DNA from: Comamonas testosteroni
GTDB taxonomy: Bacteria > Pseudomonadota > Gammaproteobacteria > Burkholderiales > Burkholderiaceae_C
Assembly (NCBI RefSeq): GCF_014076415.1
Contig: NZ_CP043568.1
Location: forward strand, 2,356,001 to 2,420,000
Reading direction: 5' to 3'
Length of the DNA: 64,000 bases
The translations under genes and the position numbers were made by a program. Positions 1 through 8,667 of this stretch are shown piece by piece. Each line of letters begins with the position of its first letter. The stretch's first letter is position 1. Under the pieces are notes generated by a model. That model saw nothing but the letters and a program-made list of their open reading frames with translations, was not told where the DNA came from and searched no databases.

Positions 1-523
1 CAAACAGACGTCTGCTCTGGCCCGCAGCGGTTTCACAGTCCACCAGAATCTGTGTCAAGGCAGGTACGGGACCGCGCTCCAGCTGCAGCACATCGGGGCT
101 GCGGAAGTCGCTGATCAGCCACAGGCAGGACGGTTGCCGGGAGTGTCTGGCCGCCATCTGCCAGCCTGCCTGCAGGGCCTGGGTCAGCGGCGTGCCGCCA
201 CCGCCGCGCAGCGGCTCGATCAGATCGGCATTCCAGCGTGGCGCCCTCGCGGGCTCCAGCAGCCAGTGCAGCCGACCTGCGCCGAAGCAGAGCAGGGCCA
301 CGGATTCGCGCTGCAGATAGGCCCGGCGCAGCCACTGCAGCAGCAGACCCTTGGCCTGGGCAAACGCACCGCTCTCCACCATGGAGGCCGAGCAGTCCAG
401 CAGGAACAGGTGTTGCCTGGGTACAGCTCCCTCCGGCTGGCGCCAGCGCAGATGTGCGGAGGCCAGCGGCTGACCTTGGCGCTGGCGCAGGGTAGCAGTC
501 CAGTCAATCGATGCCCCTGGCAT
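1..523 (-). CDS. VWA-domain chelatase subunit (ChlD/BchD-like), 3' end outside window
   Basis: This open frame runs off the left edge, so the C-terminus is missing. It encodes a von Willebrand factor A domain with a MIDAS motif DCSAS after a hydrophobic strand (HLFLLDCSASM), then a GGGGTPL stretch and a LWLISDFRS strand, as in the D subunits of magnesium/cobalt chelatases. Known D subunits bridge the AAA+ motor and the large chelatase subunit. It follows the ChlI-like gene and cobN on the same strand, so cobalt insertion into the corrin ring is the likely job. The start is uncertain: ATG at 523 is the only standard start I find, but the frame stays open upstream and a CTG at 604 overlaps the stop of the previous gene. 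Confidence 0.8.
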   Translation of the reverse strand, partial: MPGASIDWTATLRQRQGQPLASAHLRWRQPEGAVPRQHLFLLDCSASMVESGAFAQAKGLLLQWLRRAYLQRESVALLCFGAGRLHWLLEPARAPRWNADLIEPLRGGGGTPLTQALQAGWQMAARHSRQPSCLWLISDFRSPDVLQLERGPVPALTQILVDCETAAGQSRRLF

Positions 524-600
524 CTTGAGGATGCTGGGTGCGGCGTGGCTGGCCAGGGCCAGGCCATGGTTTTCTGAGCCGACTTGCCTCCGGCCGGCGC

Positions 601-1803
601 TCAGCGCAGCGGACCGGAGGCTCGGGCTTTTTTTGCGGCCAGGGCCTCCAGGGCTGCCTGCGCCATGGCGTCGGCCTGTTGAGCCTCAAATGCGACGCTG
701 CTCACGGCCCGAGCTTGCCCCCAGCCGGCAGGCGGCTGTTCGAGGCCCGGACCTGTGTCTTGAGGCAAGGAGCTGGTGGCGCCGGGCTCGCCGATGGCCG
801 GCGAATGGGATGCTGGCACCTGGGTACCAGGCTCTACGCGGTCTTTGCTGTCCCTGCCGGATTGGGCTGCGGGCGCGGCTGGTGGTGTGCTGGCCGGTGT
901 CTGCCGGGGCTGACTGGCGCTGCCCGGGTCTGGCTGGGCAGCGCGATGCTGCAGCACCAGTGGCGCGACTTCGGCCACATGGGCTGGCGTGATGCTCTGA
1001 CTGCCTTGCCAGGCCGCCAGGGCGCGTGCAGCGCGCAGCATGACCAGGTCGGCCCGCAGCCCGTCGACCTGGGCGGCAATGCACTGCAGGGCCACGGCCT
1101 CGTGGACGTCATCACTCCATGCCAGCTCCGAGGCATTGCGACAACGGCTGCGGGCCTGCGCCAGCCTTTGGCGAATCTCCTGTTGCTCGGTTGCATGAGA
1201 TCGGGCAAAGCCCTGGGGGTCCTGATCAAAGCGCAGCCTGGCCCTGACAATGCTGCTGCGCAGTTGCGGATCATTGGCATTGTCCAGTTGCACGCACAGG
1301 CCCAGCCGGTCCAGCAACTGTGGTCGCAGCATGCCTTCTTCGGGGTTCATGGTGCCGATCAGCAAAAAGCGCGCGGCATGGCTGTGCGAGATGCCGTCGC
1401 GCTCTATGCGATTGATGCCGGAGGCTGCCACATCAAGCAACACATCGACGATGGCATCGGGCAGCAGATTGATTTCATCGACATAGAGCACGCCATCGTG
1501 CGCCTTGGCGATCAGACCCGGAGCGAAGTCCACTTCGTGGCCAGAGAGCGCCTTGGACAAGTCCAGACTGCCGGTCACATGCTCGATGGAGGCACCTAGC
1601 GGCAGGGTGACGAAAGGCGCAGGTGCCAGCAGATCCGCCAGTGCACGGGCCGCCGTGGACTTTGCCGTGCCGCGCGGACCTCGAATCAGCACGCCGCCCA
1701 GCTGGGGCTCGATAGCGGCCAGCAACAGGGCCTGTACCAGGGTGGGCTGTCCCTGTATGGCAGAGAGTGGGAATACGGGGGGCAGATCGTGGTTCGGGCT
1801 CAT
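601..1803 (-). CDS. ChlI/BchI-like AAA+ chelatase ATPase
   Basis: This 400-residue protein is a magnesium-chelatase-type AAA+ ATPase. Walker A is GPRGTAKST at residues 42-50 and Walker B lies in GVLYVDEINLL near 104-114, followed by the GTMNPEEG segment typical of ChlI. The AAA+ part fills roughly the first 290 residues. The remainder is a Pro/Ala/Gln-rich low-complexity tail that resembles the linker of ChlD proteins, here ending in a stop with the VWA domain encoded separately downstream. The start ATG overlaps the cobN stop (ATGA), which suggests translational coupling. By context it is the motor for CobN rather than for chlorophyll synthesis; no chlorophyll genes are nearby. Confidence 0.9.
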   Translation of the reverse strand: MSPNHDLPPVFPLSAIQGQPTLVQALLLAAIEPQLGGVLIRGPRGTAKSTAARALADLLAPAPFVTLPLGASIEHVTGSLDLSKALSGHEVDFAPGLIAKAHDGVLYVDEINLLPDAIVDVLLDVAASGINRIERDGISHSHAARFLLIGTMNPEEGMLRPQLLDRLGLCVQLDNANDPQLRSSIVRARLRFDQDPQGFARSHATEQQEIRQRLAQARSRCRNASELAWSDDVHEAVALQCIAAQVDGLRADLVMLRAARALAAWQGSQSITPAHVAEVAPLVLQHRAAQPDPGSASQPRQTPASTPPAAPAAQSGRDSKDRVEPGTQVPASHSPAIGEPGATSSLPQDTGPGLEQPPAGWGQARAVSSVAFEAQQADAMAQAALEALAAKKARASGPLR

Positions 1804-4800
1804 TGGGAAACCTGTCCTTCCATGAATTCTTCGTGCTCCAGCATCTGGGCCAGCAGGCTCTGGTGATGTTCGCCGGGCTGCTCCCACATGCCGCGGTCTA
1901 TGGCTTCCAGCAGGCGCGAGACGATATCGCCCAGCGCCTGTGGATTGTGCTGGCGCAGAAACTGGCGCACGTTCTCATCCTCCACATAGGCCTGGGTGAC
2001 CATGGCGTAATGCTGGTCCGAAACCAGCGCGGTGGTGGCATCGAAGCCGAACAGATAGTCCACCGTGGCCGCCATTTCGAAGGCGCCCTTGTAGCCGTGG
2101 CGCATGGCGCCCGCAATCCACTTGGGGTTGGTGACGCGGGCGCGCACCACGCGGCCGATCTCCTCGGCCAGGGAGCGAATCCTGGCAGACTGAGGATTGC
2201 CATGGTCGCCATGGTAGATGGCAGGGTCGCTGCCGCCCAGATGGCGCACGGCTGCTACCATCCCGCCCTGATGCTGGTAGTACTCGCTGGAGTCCAGCAG
2301 GTCATGCTCGCGGCTGTCCTGGTTCTGCAGCACCACATCGAGTGCCTGCAGACGCCGCTCCAGCGCGGCGCGGGCCGGCACGCCATCGGCCTGCTGGCCG
2401 TAGGCGTAGGCTCCCCAGTGCAGATAGTGGCGTGCAAAGTCGCCCGCGTCGGTCCACTGGCCGGTACGCAGCATCTCATGCATGCTGGCTCCATAGCTGC
2501 CGGTGGGCGCACCGAAAACGCGCCACAGCGCCTGTTCGCGGGCCGCGTCGGCGCTCAGGCCCTGGTCCATTGCGGTTTGCGTGTCACGCAGCATGCGGGC
2601 GCGGATAGGGTTGTCCTCGGCGTCCTCATCGAGTTCGGCCACGGCACGTACTGCGGCATCGAACATCTGCACGACATTGGGAAAGGCATCGCGGAAAAAA
2701 CCGCTGATGCGCAGCGTCACGTCGACACGCGGGCGACGCAGCCCCACGGCGGGAATGACTTCAAAGTCGGTCACGCGCTGGCTGCCGGCCGCCCATTTGG
2801 GGCGAACCCCGATCAGGGCAAAGGCCTGGGCGATATCGTCACCCCCGGTACGCATGGTGGCCGTTCCCCAGACGGAAAGACCGATGGCCTGCGGATATTC
2901 GCCATGTTCCTGCAGATAGCGCTCCAGCACGCGCTGAGCGGACTGTTGTCCCAGCGCCCAGGCGGTCTGGGTGGGGATGGCGCGGGTGTCCACGGTGTAG
3001 AAGTTGCGCCCTGTGGGCAAGGTGTCGCAGCGCCCGCGCGAGGGCGAGCCGCTGGGCCCGGGCGGCACAAAGCGCCCTTGCAGTGCACGCGAGAACTGCC
3101 GCAGCTCCTGCGGGCCGCAGGCGTCCAGTGACGGTGCAATCTGCTGCTCTATGCGTCTGAGCACCTCCTGGGTGTGCGGCCAGTCGCGGGCCAGCTCGGG
3201 CCGGGCAATGACCTGCAGGGCCAGCAACTCGAGCCGCTCGCGCGTATCGCCGCCGTGGCGCCAACTGCCGGCATCCTGCTGCTGCAGCTCGGCCGGGCGC
3301 GGGCCGTTCCAGGGGGCTGCGGCGTCCATGTCCAGGGGGTTCCAGTCCATGGCCGGCAGCAGGTCGGCTGCCAGTGCGCTGAGCAGGCCCTGCTCGCTGC
3401 CGGCATTGCCGGGATAGCGCGCCAGTGAGACCAGGGTGGATTCACGCAACTGACCTTGGGGGGAGCTGCCGAAGATATGCAGGCCATCGCGGATCTGGGT
3501 TTCCTTGAGTTCGCACAGATAGGCATCGATGCGCTCCAGCAGTTGCTCGTCGGCATCGGGCTGCGCGTCCGCCGCTTCGAGGCCGAGTTCGCGCAGCAGA
3601 TCCTGGCGTCTGGCGCAGTCCAGAATCTGCTTGCGCAACAGGCCGGAGCGGCGCAGATCGACCAGCAAGGCTTCGTAGTATTCGTCCACCAGGCGTTCCA
3701 GCTCCTGCATGGGGCCGTGATTCTCGGCGCGCGTGAGCGGCGGCATCAGATGGTCGATGATGACAGCCTGGCTGCGGCGCTTTGCCTGTGCTCCCTCACC
3801 GGGGTCGTTGACGATGAAAGGATAGATATGCGGCAGCGGGCCGAGGATGGCATCGGGCCAGCATTGCTGCGACAGTGCGAGGCTCTTGCCTGGCAGCCAT
3901 TCCAGATTGCCGTGCTTGCCCACATGGACCATGGCGTCCACGCCGAACACATCGCGCAGCCAGAAGTAGAACGCCAGGTAGTGATGGGGCGGCACCAGCT
4001 CGGCGTCGTGATAGCTGGTGTAGTCATTGCGTCCATCGAGCGTGCGCGCGGGTTGTATGCCCACGAAGACATGGCCCAGCTGCAGGCCGGCAATCATGAA
4101 CCAGCCATCGCGCAGCATGGGGTCCTGCTCGGGCGCACCCCAGCGCTCGGCTATGGCCTGGGCCATATCGCCGGGCAGCTTTGCCAGGCGCTGTTGATAG
4201 GCCTGCAGCGAATAGCCCTGGCTCGCGGGACGCAGAGGCCATTTTTTGGGGTCGTTGGCAATGCCTTGCTGCAGCAGGCCCATCAGAGCCAGACCGGAGT
4301 CGGGTCGCGCAGCGGCATCGCCCAGCTGCCAGCCGTCAACTGACAGCTGATCCAGCAGGGCGATCACGGATTCCGGCGTATCGAGGCCCACGCCGCTGCC
4401 CATGCGCGCCTCGCTGCCCGGGTAGTTGGCCAGTATCAGCGCGGCTTTCTTCTGCGCTGCGGGCTTGCTGCGCAGACGACACCAGCGCCAGGCCAGCTCG
4501 GCAATCCAGGCAATGCGGTCGGGCTCGGCCTGGTAGCTGATCACGTCGGCTTGCGTCAGCTCGCAGCGATGAGCCAGGCCCTTGAAGCTCATGGCGCGCG
4601 TCATGATGCGGCCATCCATTTCGGGCAGCACCACCTGCATGGCAATGTCGCGCGGGCGCAGGCCCTGGCTGTCGGCCAACCAGTCTTCGCGGTTGCTGCC
4701 GCTGGCAATCACCTGCAGCACCGGGATGTCGCCCGCCAGCGCGTCGGCCACTTCACCCGTGCGCGCATGCTCTCCCAGTGCGGCAAATGCCGTGGTGTTG

Positions 4801-5636
4801 AGGATGATCTGCACCTGGTGGGCGATGCACAGGGAGCGCAGCGTCTGCAGACACAGCCCGTCCTTGAGCGACTCCAGAGCCAGCGGCAGTGGGTTCAGGC
4901 CGCGCGCGAGCAGGGCGTTAGCCATGGCATCGAAGGCCTCGGTATTGGCCGCCAGCAGATGCGAGCGGTAGAACACCAACATGGCGACGGGGGCGCCGGG
5001 CTGCCAGCGTGCCTGCAGGTCGTCGAGGCCCGCAAGATGCCCGGCATCGTCAGCCAGCCAGCTTTGTGGCACATGCACGGCCACGGGGGGCAGAACCCGC
5101 ACGGGCGCGCCCTCGCGGCCCTGGTTCAGGCCCCAGGCTGCCGCCATGCGCAGGAACTCGCGCGCATTGCCCAGGCCGCCAGCGCGCAGATATTGCCACA
5201 GCGCGCGGCTTTGCTCGGGCTCCAGCGTTCCCTTGGCCAGCAGCTCCGGGTCTTCCTGGTTGTCGCCCGAGAACATGGCCAGCTTCTGGCCCTTGCGGCG
5301 CGCCAGCTTTTGCAGCTGCTCGATGCCGTAGGGCCAGGTGGACTCGGCTCCCAGGTGGTCGACGATGACCAGCCTGGCATGCTGCAGCACCTCGTCGATA
5401 TACAGATCGAGCGAGGCGCTCTGGCGCAGATGCAGCAGATTGGCGAGCCGCAGCGTGGGCACGGACCCAGTGGCCTGGGGCTCGGCCTGCAGCCACATCC
5501 GGTAGGCATCGGCCAGCAGCGACAGCGTGGTGTCGGCGGAACTGAGCACCACCATATCGGCAGGCGTCTGGTCCAGACGGGTGATGATGCTGTCGTCTTC
5601 GACAAAGCCGCCAGGGCGGGAGCTGAGCAGGTGCAT
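1800..5636 (-). CDS. cobN: Cobaltochelatase large subunit CobN
   Basis: This 1278-residue protein belongs to the CobN/BchH/ChlH large-subunit family, which binds the tetrapyrrole and carries out ATP-dependent metal insertion. The motif GKHGNLEWLPGK near residues 566-577 and the WDARLT-free, CobN-like overall length (about 1250-1400 is usual) support CobN over ChlH. It acts in the aerobic (late cobalt insertion) B12 route on hydrogenobyrinate a,c-diamide. It sits between cobW and the ChlI-like gene, which overlaps its stop by four bases. No strong Shine-Dalgarno precedes the ATG; instead a copy of a dispersed repeat ends only four bases upstream. CobS and CobT, the usual partners, are not in the window. 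Confidence 0.95.
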   Translation of the reverse strand: MHLLSSRPGGFVEDDSIITRLDQTPADMVVLSSADTTLSLLADAYRMWLQAEPQATGSVPTLRLANLLHLRQSASLDLYIDEVLQHARLVIVDHLGAESTWPYGIEQLQKLARRKGQKLAMFSGDNQEDPELLAKGTLEPEQSRALWQYLRAGGLGNAREFLRMAAAWGLNQGREGAPVRVLPPVAVHVPQSWLADDAGHLAGLDDLQARWQPGAPVAMLVFYRSHLLAANTEAFDAMANALLARGLNPLPLALESLKDGLCLQTLRSLCIAHQVQIILNTTAFAALGEHARTGEVADALAGDIPVLQVIASGSNREDWLADSQGLRPRDIAMQVVLPEMDGRIMTRAMSFKGLAHRCELTQADVISYQAEPDRIAWIAELAWRWCRLRSKPAAQKKAALILANYPGSEARMGSGVGLDTPESVIALLDQLSVDGWQLGDAAARPDSGLALMGLLQQGIANDPKKWPLRPASQGYSLQAYQQRLAKLPGDMAQAIAERWGAPEQDPMLRDGWFMIAGLQLGHVFVGIQPARTLDGRNDYTSYHDAELVPPHHYLAFYFWLRDVFGVDAMVHVGKHGNLEWLPGKSLALSQQCWPDAILGPLPHIYPFIVNDPGEGAQAKRRSQAVIIDHLMPPLTRAENHGPMQELERLVDEYYEALLVDLRRSGLLRKQILDCARRQDLLRELGLEAADAQPDADEQLLERIDAYLCELKETQIRDGLHIFGSSPQGQLRESTLVSLARYPGNAGSEQGLLSALAADLLPAMDWNPLDMDAAAPWNGPRPAELQQQDAGSWRHGGDTRERLELLALQVIARPELARDWPHTQEVLRRIEQQIAPSLDACGPQELRQFSRALQGRFVPPGPSGSPSRGRCDTLPTGRNFYTVDTRAIPTQTAWALGQQSAQRVLERYLQEHGEYPQAIGLSVWGTATMRTGGDDIAQAFALIGVRPKWAAGSQRVTDFEVIPAVGLRRPRVDVTLRISGFFRDAFPNVVQMFDAAVRAVAELDEDAEDNPIRARMLRDTQTAMDQGLSADAAREQALWRVFGAPTGSYGASMHEMLRTGQWTDAGDFARHYLHWGAYAYGQQADGVPARAALERRLQALDVVLQNQDSREHDLLDSSEYYQHQGGMVAAVRHLGGSDPAIYHGDHGNPQSARIRSLAEEIGRVVRARVTNPKWIAGAMRHGYKGAFEMAATVDYLFGFDATTALVSDQHYAMVTQAYVEDENVRQFLRQHNPQALGDIVSRLLEAIDRGMWEQPGEHHQSLLAQMLEHEEFMEGQVSQ

Positions 5637-5640
5637 GATT

Positions 5641-5691
5641 CAAAAAGATAGCTTTATCCGCTTGCCAGTAAAGCGATTGAGGCTGATTTTG
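5641..5691 (+). repeat. Dispersed intergenic repeat, copy A
   Basis: This element of about 50 bases fills the gap between cobN and cobW. It shows the pattern shared by five places in the window: an A-rich end, GATAGCT, a CGCTTG core, an imperfect inverted arm (AAGCG), GAGGCTG and a T-rich end. It lies inside an operon and immediately upstream of the cobN ATG on the minus strand. Confidence 0.6.
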
Positions 5692-5698
5692 CTTGGAT

Positions 5699-6745
5699 TC
5701 ATGCCTGTGCGCCCAGCAAGGCCTGGCGCAGCACGGCGGCGTCCAGCTGCTTGCCGATGAACACCAGGCGCGTGGCTGCAGCTTCGCCCTCGGCCCAGGC
5801 ACGGTCGAAATAGGCATCGAAGCGGCGACCCACGCCTTGCACCAGCAGACGCATCTTCTTGCCCGGCAGAGCGGCAAAGCCCTTGACGCGCAGCACGCCA
5901 TGTTGCTCCACGATGGACTGCAGGGCCTGCATCAGGCGCTCGCGGTCCACGGCACCCAGGTCGAGGTGCAGGGAGTCGAAGGCATCGTGGTCGTGGTCTT
6001 CGTCATGGTCGTGGTGGCTGTGCTTGTCGTCGATCGACAGCTCGGCGGCGCGATGCTGGCCCAGCAGCACGTTCAGCGGCACCTGGCCCTGCACGGCTTC
6101 GATCATCTTCACGCTGGCCGGTACTTCATCTGCCACCAGGGCACGGACCTGGCCGAGCTGTTCGGCCGTGACCAGATCGGCCTTGGACAGCACCACCAGG
6201 TCGGCGGCCGAGAGCTGGTCTTCGAACAGCTCATGCAGGCTGGCGTCATGGTCCAGATTGGGGTCGGCCTGACGCTGTTCATCGACGGCATGCGGATCAT
6301 GGGCGAACTGGCCGGCAGCCGCAGCGGGCGTGTCGACCACGGTGACCACGGAATCGACGGTGAAGACATTGGCAATGTCGGGCCACTGGAAGGCCTGGAC
6401 CAGGGGTTTGGGCAGGGCCAGACCACTGGTTTCGATCAGCAGCACATCAATGTCGGCGCGGCGTTCGGCCAGGGCCTTCATGACGGGGAAGAACTCTTCC
6501 TGCACGGTGCAGCACATGCAGCCGTTGGCCAGCTCGTAGATTTGTCCATCGGCACCGCCTTCTTCCTTGCAGCCTATGGCGCAGGTCTTGAGGATTTCGC
6601 CGTCAATGCCCAGTTCGCCAAACTCGTTGACGATGACGGCCACGCGCAGACCCCTGGCCTGTTCCAGGATATGGCGCATGAGCGTGGTCTTGCCGCTGCC
6701 GAGAAAGCCGGTGACGATGGTGGCGGGGATCTTGGTGGTTTGCAT
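5699..6745 (-). CDS. cobW: CobW-family GTP-binding metallochaperone
   Basis: This 348-residue G3E-family GTPase has Walker A GFLGSGKT at residues 13-20, the metal-binding GCMCC motif at 75-79, and SKAD (the G4 position) at 187-190. A His/Asp-rich loop with six histidines lies at 242-253, followed by the CobW C-terminal domain. CobW proteins are thought to deliver Co(II) to CobN, and the adjacent cobN fits this. The ATG at 6745 is preceded by GGAG at a good distance; an upstream in-frame start would add nine residues. It lies within the riboswitch-controlled operon, 33 bases after the CbiX/ferredoxin gene. Confidence 0.93.
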   Translation of the reverse strand: MQTTKIPATIVTGFLGSGKTTLMRHILEQARGLRVAVIVNEFGELGIDGEILKTCAIGCKEEGGADGQIYELANGCMCCTVQEEFFPVMKALAERRADIDVLLIETSGLALPKPLVQAFQWPDIANVFTVDSVVTVVDTPAAAAGQFAHDPHAVDEQRQADPNLDHDASLHELFEDQLSAADLVVLSKADLVTAEQLGQVRALVADEVPASVKMIEAVQGQVPLNVLLGQHRAAELSIDDKHSHHDHDEDHDHDAFDSLHLDLGAVDRERLMQALQSIVEQHGVLRVKGFAALPGKKMRLLVQGVGRRFDAYFDRAWAEGEAAATRLVFIGKQLDAAVLRQALLGAQA

Positions 6746-6778
6746 GGATCTATCTCCGGTAGAGGAAAGCAAGAGAAA

Positions 6779-7600
6779 TCAGGGGCGCTTCAAGGCGACC
6801 GGCCCGTGGACATGGCGTTCCGCATTGACGCGGTCATGCAGCACATGGCCCGTGAGAGTGGCCAGCATGCTGTCGGCATCCATGGGACCGTACCAGACGC
6901 CATCGGGGTAGACGATCATCAGCGGACCATGGTTGCAGGGGTACTGGCAGCCGGTCTGCAGCGGCTGTAGCTGGCTTTTCAGTCCCGGGGTTTCGCGTAT
7001 CGTGCGCGTCAGCGTGGGCCATAGCTGCAGCGCTCCCTTGGCAGCGCAGCGCGGGCCTACGCACCACAGCACATGATGGCGGTGCTCGGGCACCAGCGAC
7101 CAGCCTTTGGGGTCGTGCTCCCATGGATCGTCGCCCAGCACCTCGGGCACATCGGGCTGGCGCAGTGCTTCTTCCACGGACCGCGCCAGTAGCTCGGTCA
7201 GCCCGGGCAGCTGCAACAGCGGCTGACCAAAAACCAGGCGCGGTGAGGGCTGTGAGGAATCACGTGCTGCACGCCAGCGCATGATGAGCTTGTGCAGCCA
7301 GCGGCGCAGCGACGCCTCGTCGGGCACCATCACGGGCAGGATCAGGATGGTCCATGAGGTGGCGCACAGGTCCAGCGCCTCGTTCAGCGTGGGCTGGGCG
7401 CGGTCCACATAGGCGGTGCTCACCTGCTGCACAGGCTTGCCCGCAGCAGTCATGGCCGTTTCCAGCCGTGCGGCCAGGTCGTTCAGCTCTGTCAGGCCCG
7501 CGCTATATGCGCCGCCACGGCTGAGCAGGATGATGGACAGCGACATCGTCGCCGCTGTCTGTGCGTCTGCGAGCTGTTGCATGGCAAGGGATGCCTTCAC
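6779..7600 (-). CDS. CbiX-like/[2Fe-2S] thioredoxin-fold ferredoxin fusion in B12 operon
   Basis: This 273-residue protein has two parts. Residues 20-155 resemble a single CbiX/SirB chelatase repeat. Residues 170-245 resemble a thioredoxin-like [2Fe-2S] ferredoxin with four cysteines: C180 and C185 (CVGPRC), C218 and C222 (CQYPC), followed by YPDGVWYG. In catalytic CbiX proteins the first strand ends in a GHGS-type motif with the metal-ligand histidine; here the corresponding strand reads ILLSRGGAYSAG, so that histidine appears to be absent. The gene starts with GTG overlapping the stop of the BtuF-like gene (GTGA). I infer a redox or metal-handling role near cobalt insertion; the actual reaction is not known to me. 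Confidence 0.8.
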   Translation of the reverse strand: MKASLAMQQLADAQTAATMSLSIILLSRGGAYSAGLTELNDLAARLETAMTAAGKPVQQVSTAYVDRAQPTLNEALDLCATSWTILILPVMVPDEASLRRWLHKLIMRWRAARDSSQPSPRLVFGQPLLQLPGLTELLARSVEEALRQPDVPEVLGDDPWEHDPKGWSLVPEHRHHVLWCVGPRCAAKGALQLWPTLTRTIRETPGLKSQLQPLQTGCQYPCNHGPLMIVYPDGVWYGPMDADSMLATLTGHVLHDRVNAERHVHGPVALKRP

Positions 7601-8667
7601 GGCAGCTCTCCTGCAGAAAACTCCACGCGCTGAACGCTGATCTTGCGCTCGGGGTGCAAGGCGGCTGCCAGGCGCTGCGCGGCTTCGATATTGCGCGGGC
7701 CGGGCGTGGCCTCGGCATAGCTCATCACGAAGAACCGGCGATTGCGAATGGCGGAAACCGCTTCAAGCTCCTTTTTTTGCAGCAGGAAGTCGATCTTGCC
7801 CTGAGCATCGGGCTGGCCGTAGTCAATGATCACGATCCACTCGGGGTCGCGCTCGATCACGTCTTCCCAGTTGCCGCGCTGCCAGTTCTGGCTCAGGTCT
7901 GCAAAGATATTGCTGGCACCGGCTTCGTCCAGCATGGCTTGCGGCATGCCGAAGTGGCCGACGGTGACGGGAATCTCCTGGCCGCTGTCGTAGACAAAGA
8001 CGCGCGGCGCCGTGCGATTGCCTTGCATCTGCTGGCGCAGCAGGGCCTGGGAGGCCCGCAGCTTGTCTATGCGTGGCTGGGTCTGCTGGAGGACGCCAAA
8101 TATGCGGCTGATGTTCTCCATGTCCAGCAATGCATCGTCCAGTGCGATGCGCTCGCGCTTTTGCACGCGGATGCAGGACTCGGACAGCACATAGGAGGCG
8201 ATGCCGTGGCTGGCCAGGCGCTCCGGGGTCACTGCACCTTGGCGAAAGCCATAGCTCCAGCCGCCAAAGACAAAGTCGGCTTCGGCGCCCAGCAATACCT
8301 CCAGATTCAGGCCCTGGGATGAAAGATCGGGCAGGCGCTGCAGCCAGGGCTTGAGCTGGGGGCTGATCTCCTTGCTGGAGGGGATGCCCGAGTAGCCGAC
8401 CAGGCGCCGGCCCAGGCCCAGATAGAGAAAGCTCTCGGTGATGTTGACGTCGTGGGTGACGGCGCGCTGGGGAACCTTGTCATAGCGCACGGTCTGCCCA
8501 CACACCGGCAACTCCAGCGCTGGCCGATGCTGGCGCGTCGATACTGCAACCGCCTGCGGCTCGGGTGCTTTGTCGCAACCGGCCAGCAGCAGCGAGGCGG
8601 CCAGCAGCGCCGAGGCGCAGGGGCGATTCAAGCCAATAGCTTGCATGGCAACAGGCCTGCGCAGCAT
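7597..8667 (-). CDS. BtuF-like corrinoid ABC transporter substrate-binding lipoprotein
   Basis: This 356-residue periplasmic-binding protein of the BtuF/FepB/FhuD type has an N-terminal signal with a lipobox LLAGC (Cys31), so it should be a membrane-anchored lipoprotein. The body shows the paired half-domains of the TroA-like class (LEVLLGAEADFVFGG, then DPEWIVIIDYG). The start codon overlaps the stop of the TonB receptor (TGATG) and its own stop overlaps the next start, so it is tightly coupled. With btuCD in the neighbouring riboswitch operon, import of cobalamin or another corrinoid is the likely role. Confidence 0.85.
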   Translation of the reverse strand: MLRRPVAMQAIGLNRPCASALLAASLLLAGCDKAPEPQAVAVSTRQHRPALELPVCGQTVRYDKVPQRAVTHDVNITESFLYLGLGRRLVGYSGIPSSKEISPQLKPWLQRLPDLSSQGLNLEVLLGAEADFVFGGWSYGFRQGAVTPERLASHGIASYVLSESCIRVQKRERIALDDALLDMENISRIFGVLQQTQPRIDKLRASQALLRQQMQGNRTAPRVFVYDSGQEIPVTVGHFGMPQAMLDEAGASNIFADLSQNWQRGNWEDVIERDPEWIVIIDYGQPDAQGKIDFLLQKKELEAVSAIRNRRFFVMSYAEATPGPRNIEAAQRLAAALHPERKISVQRVEFSAGELP

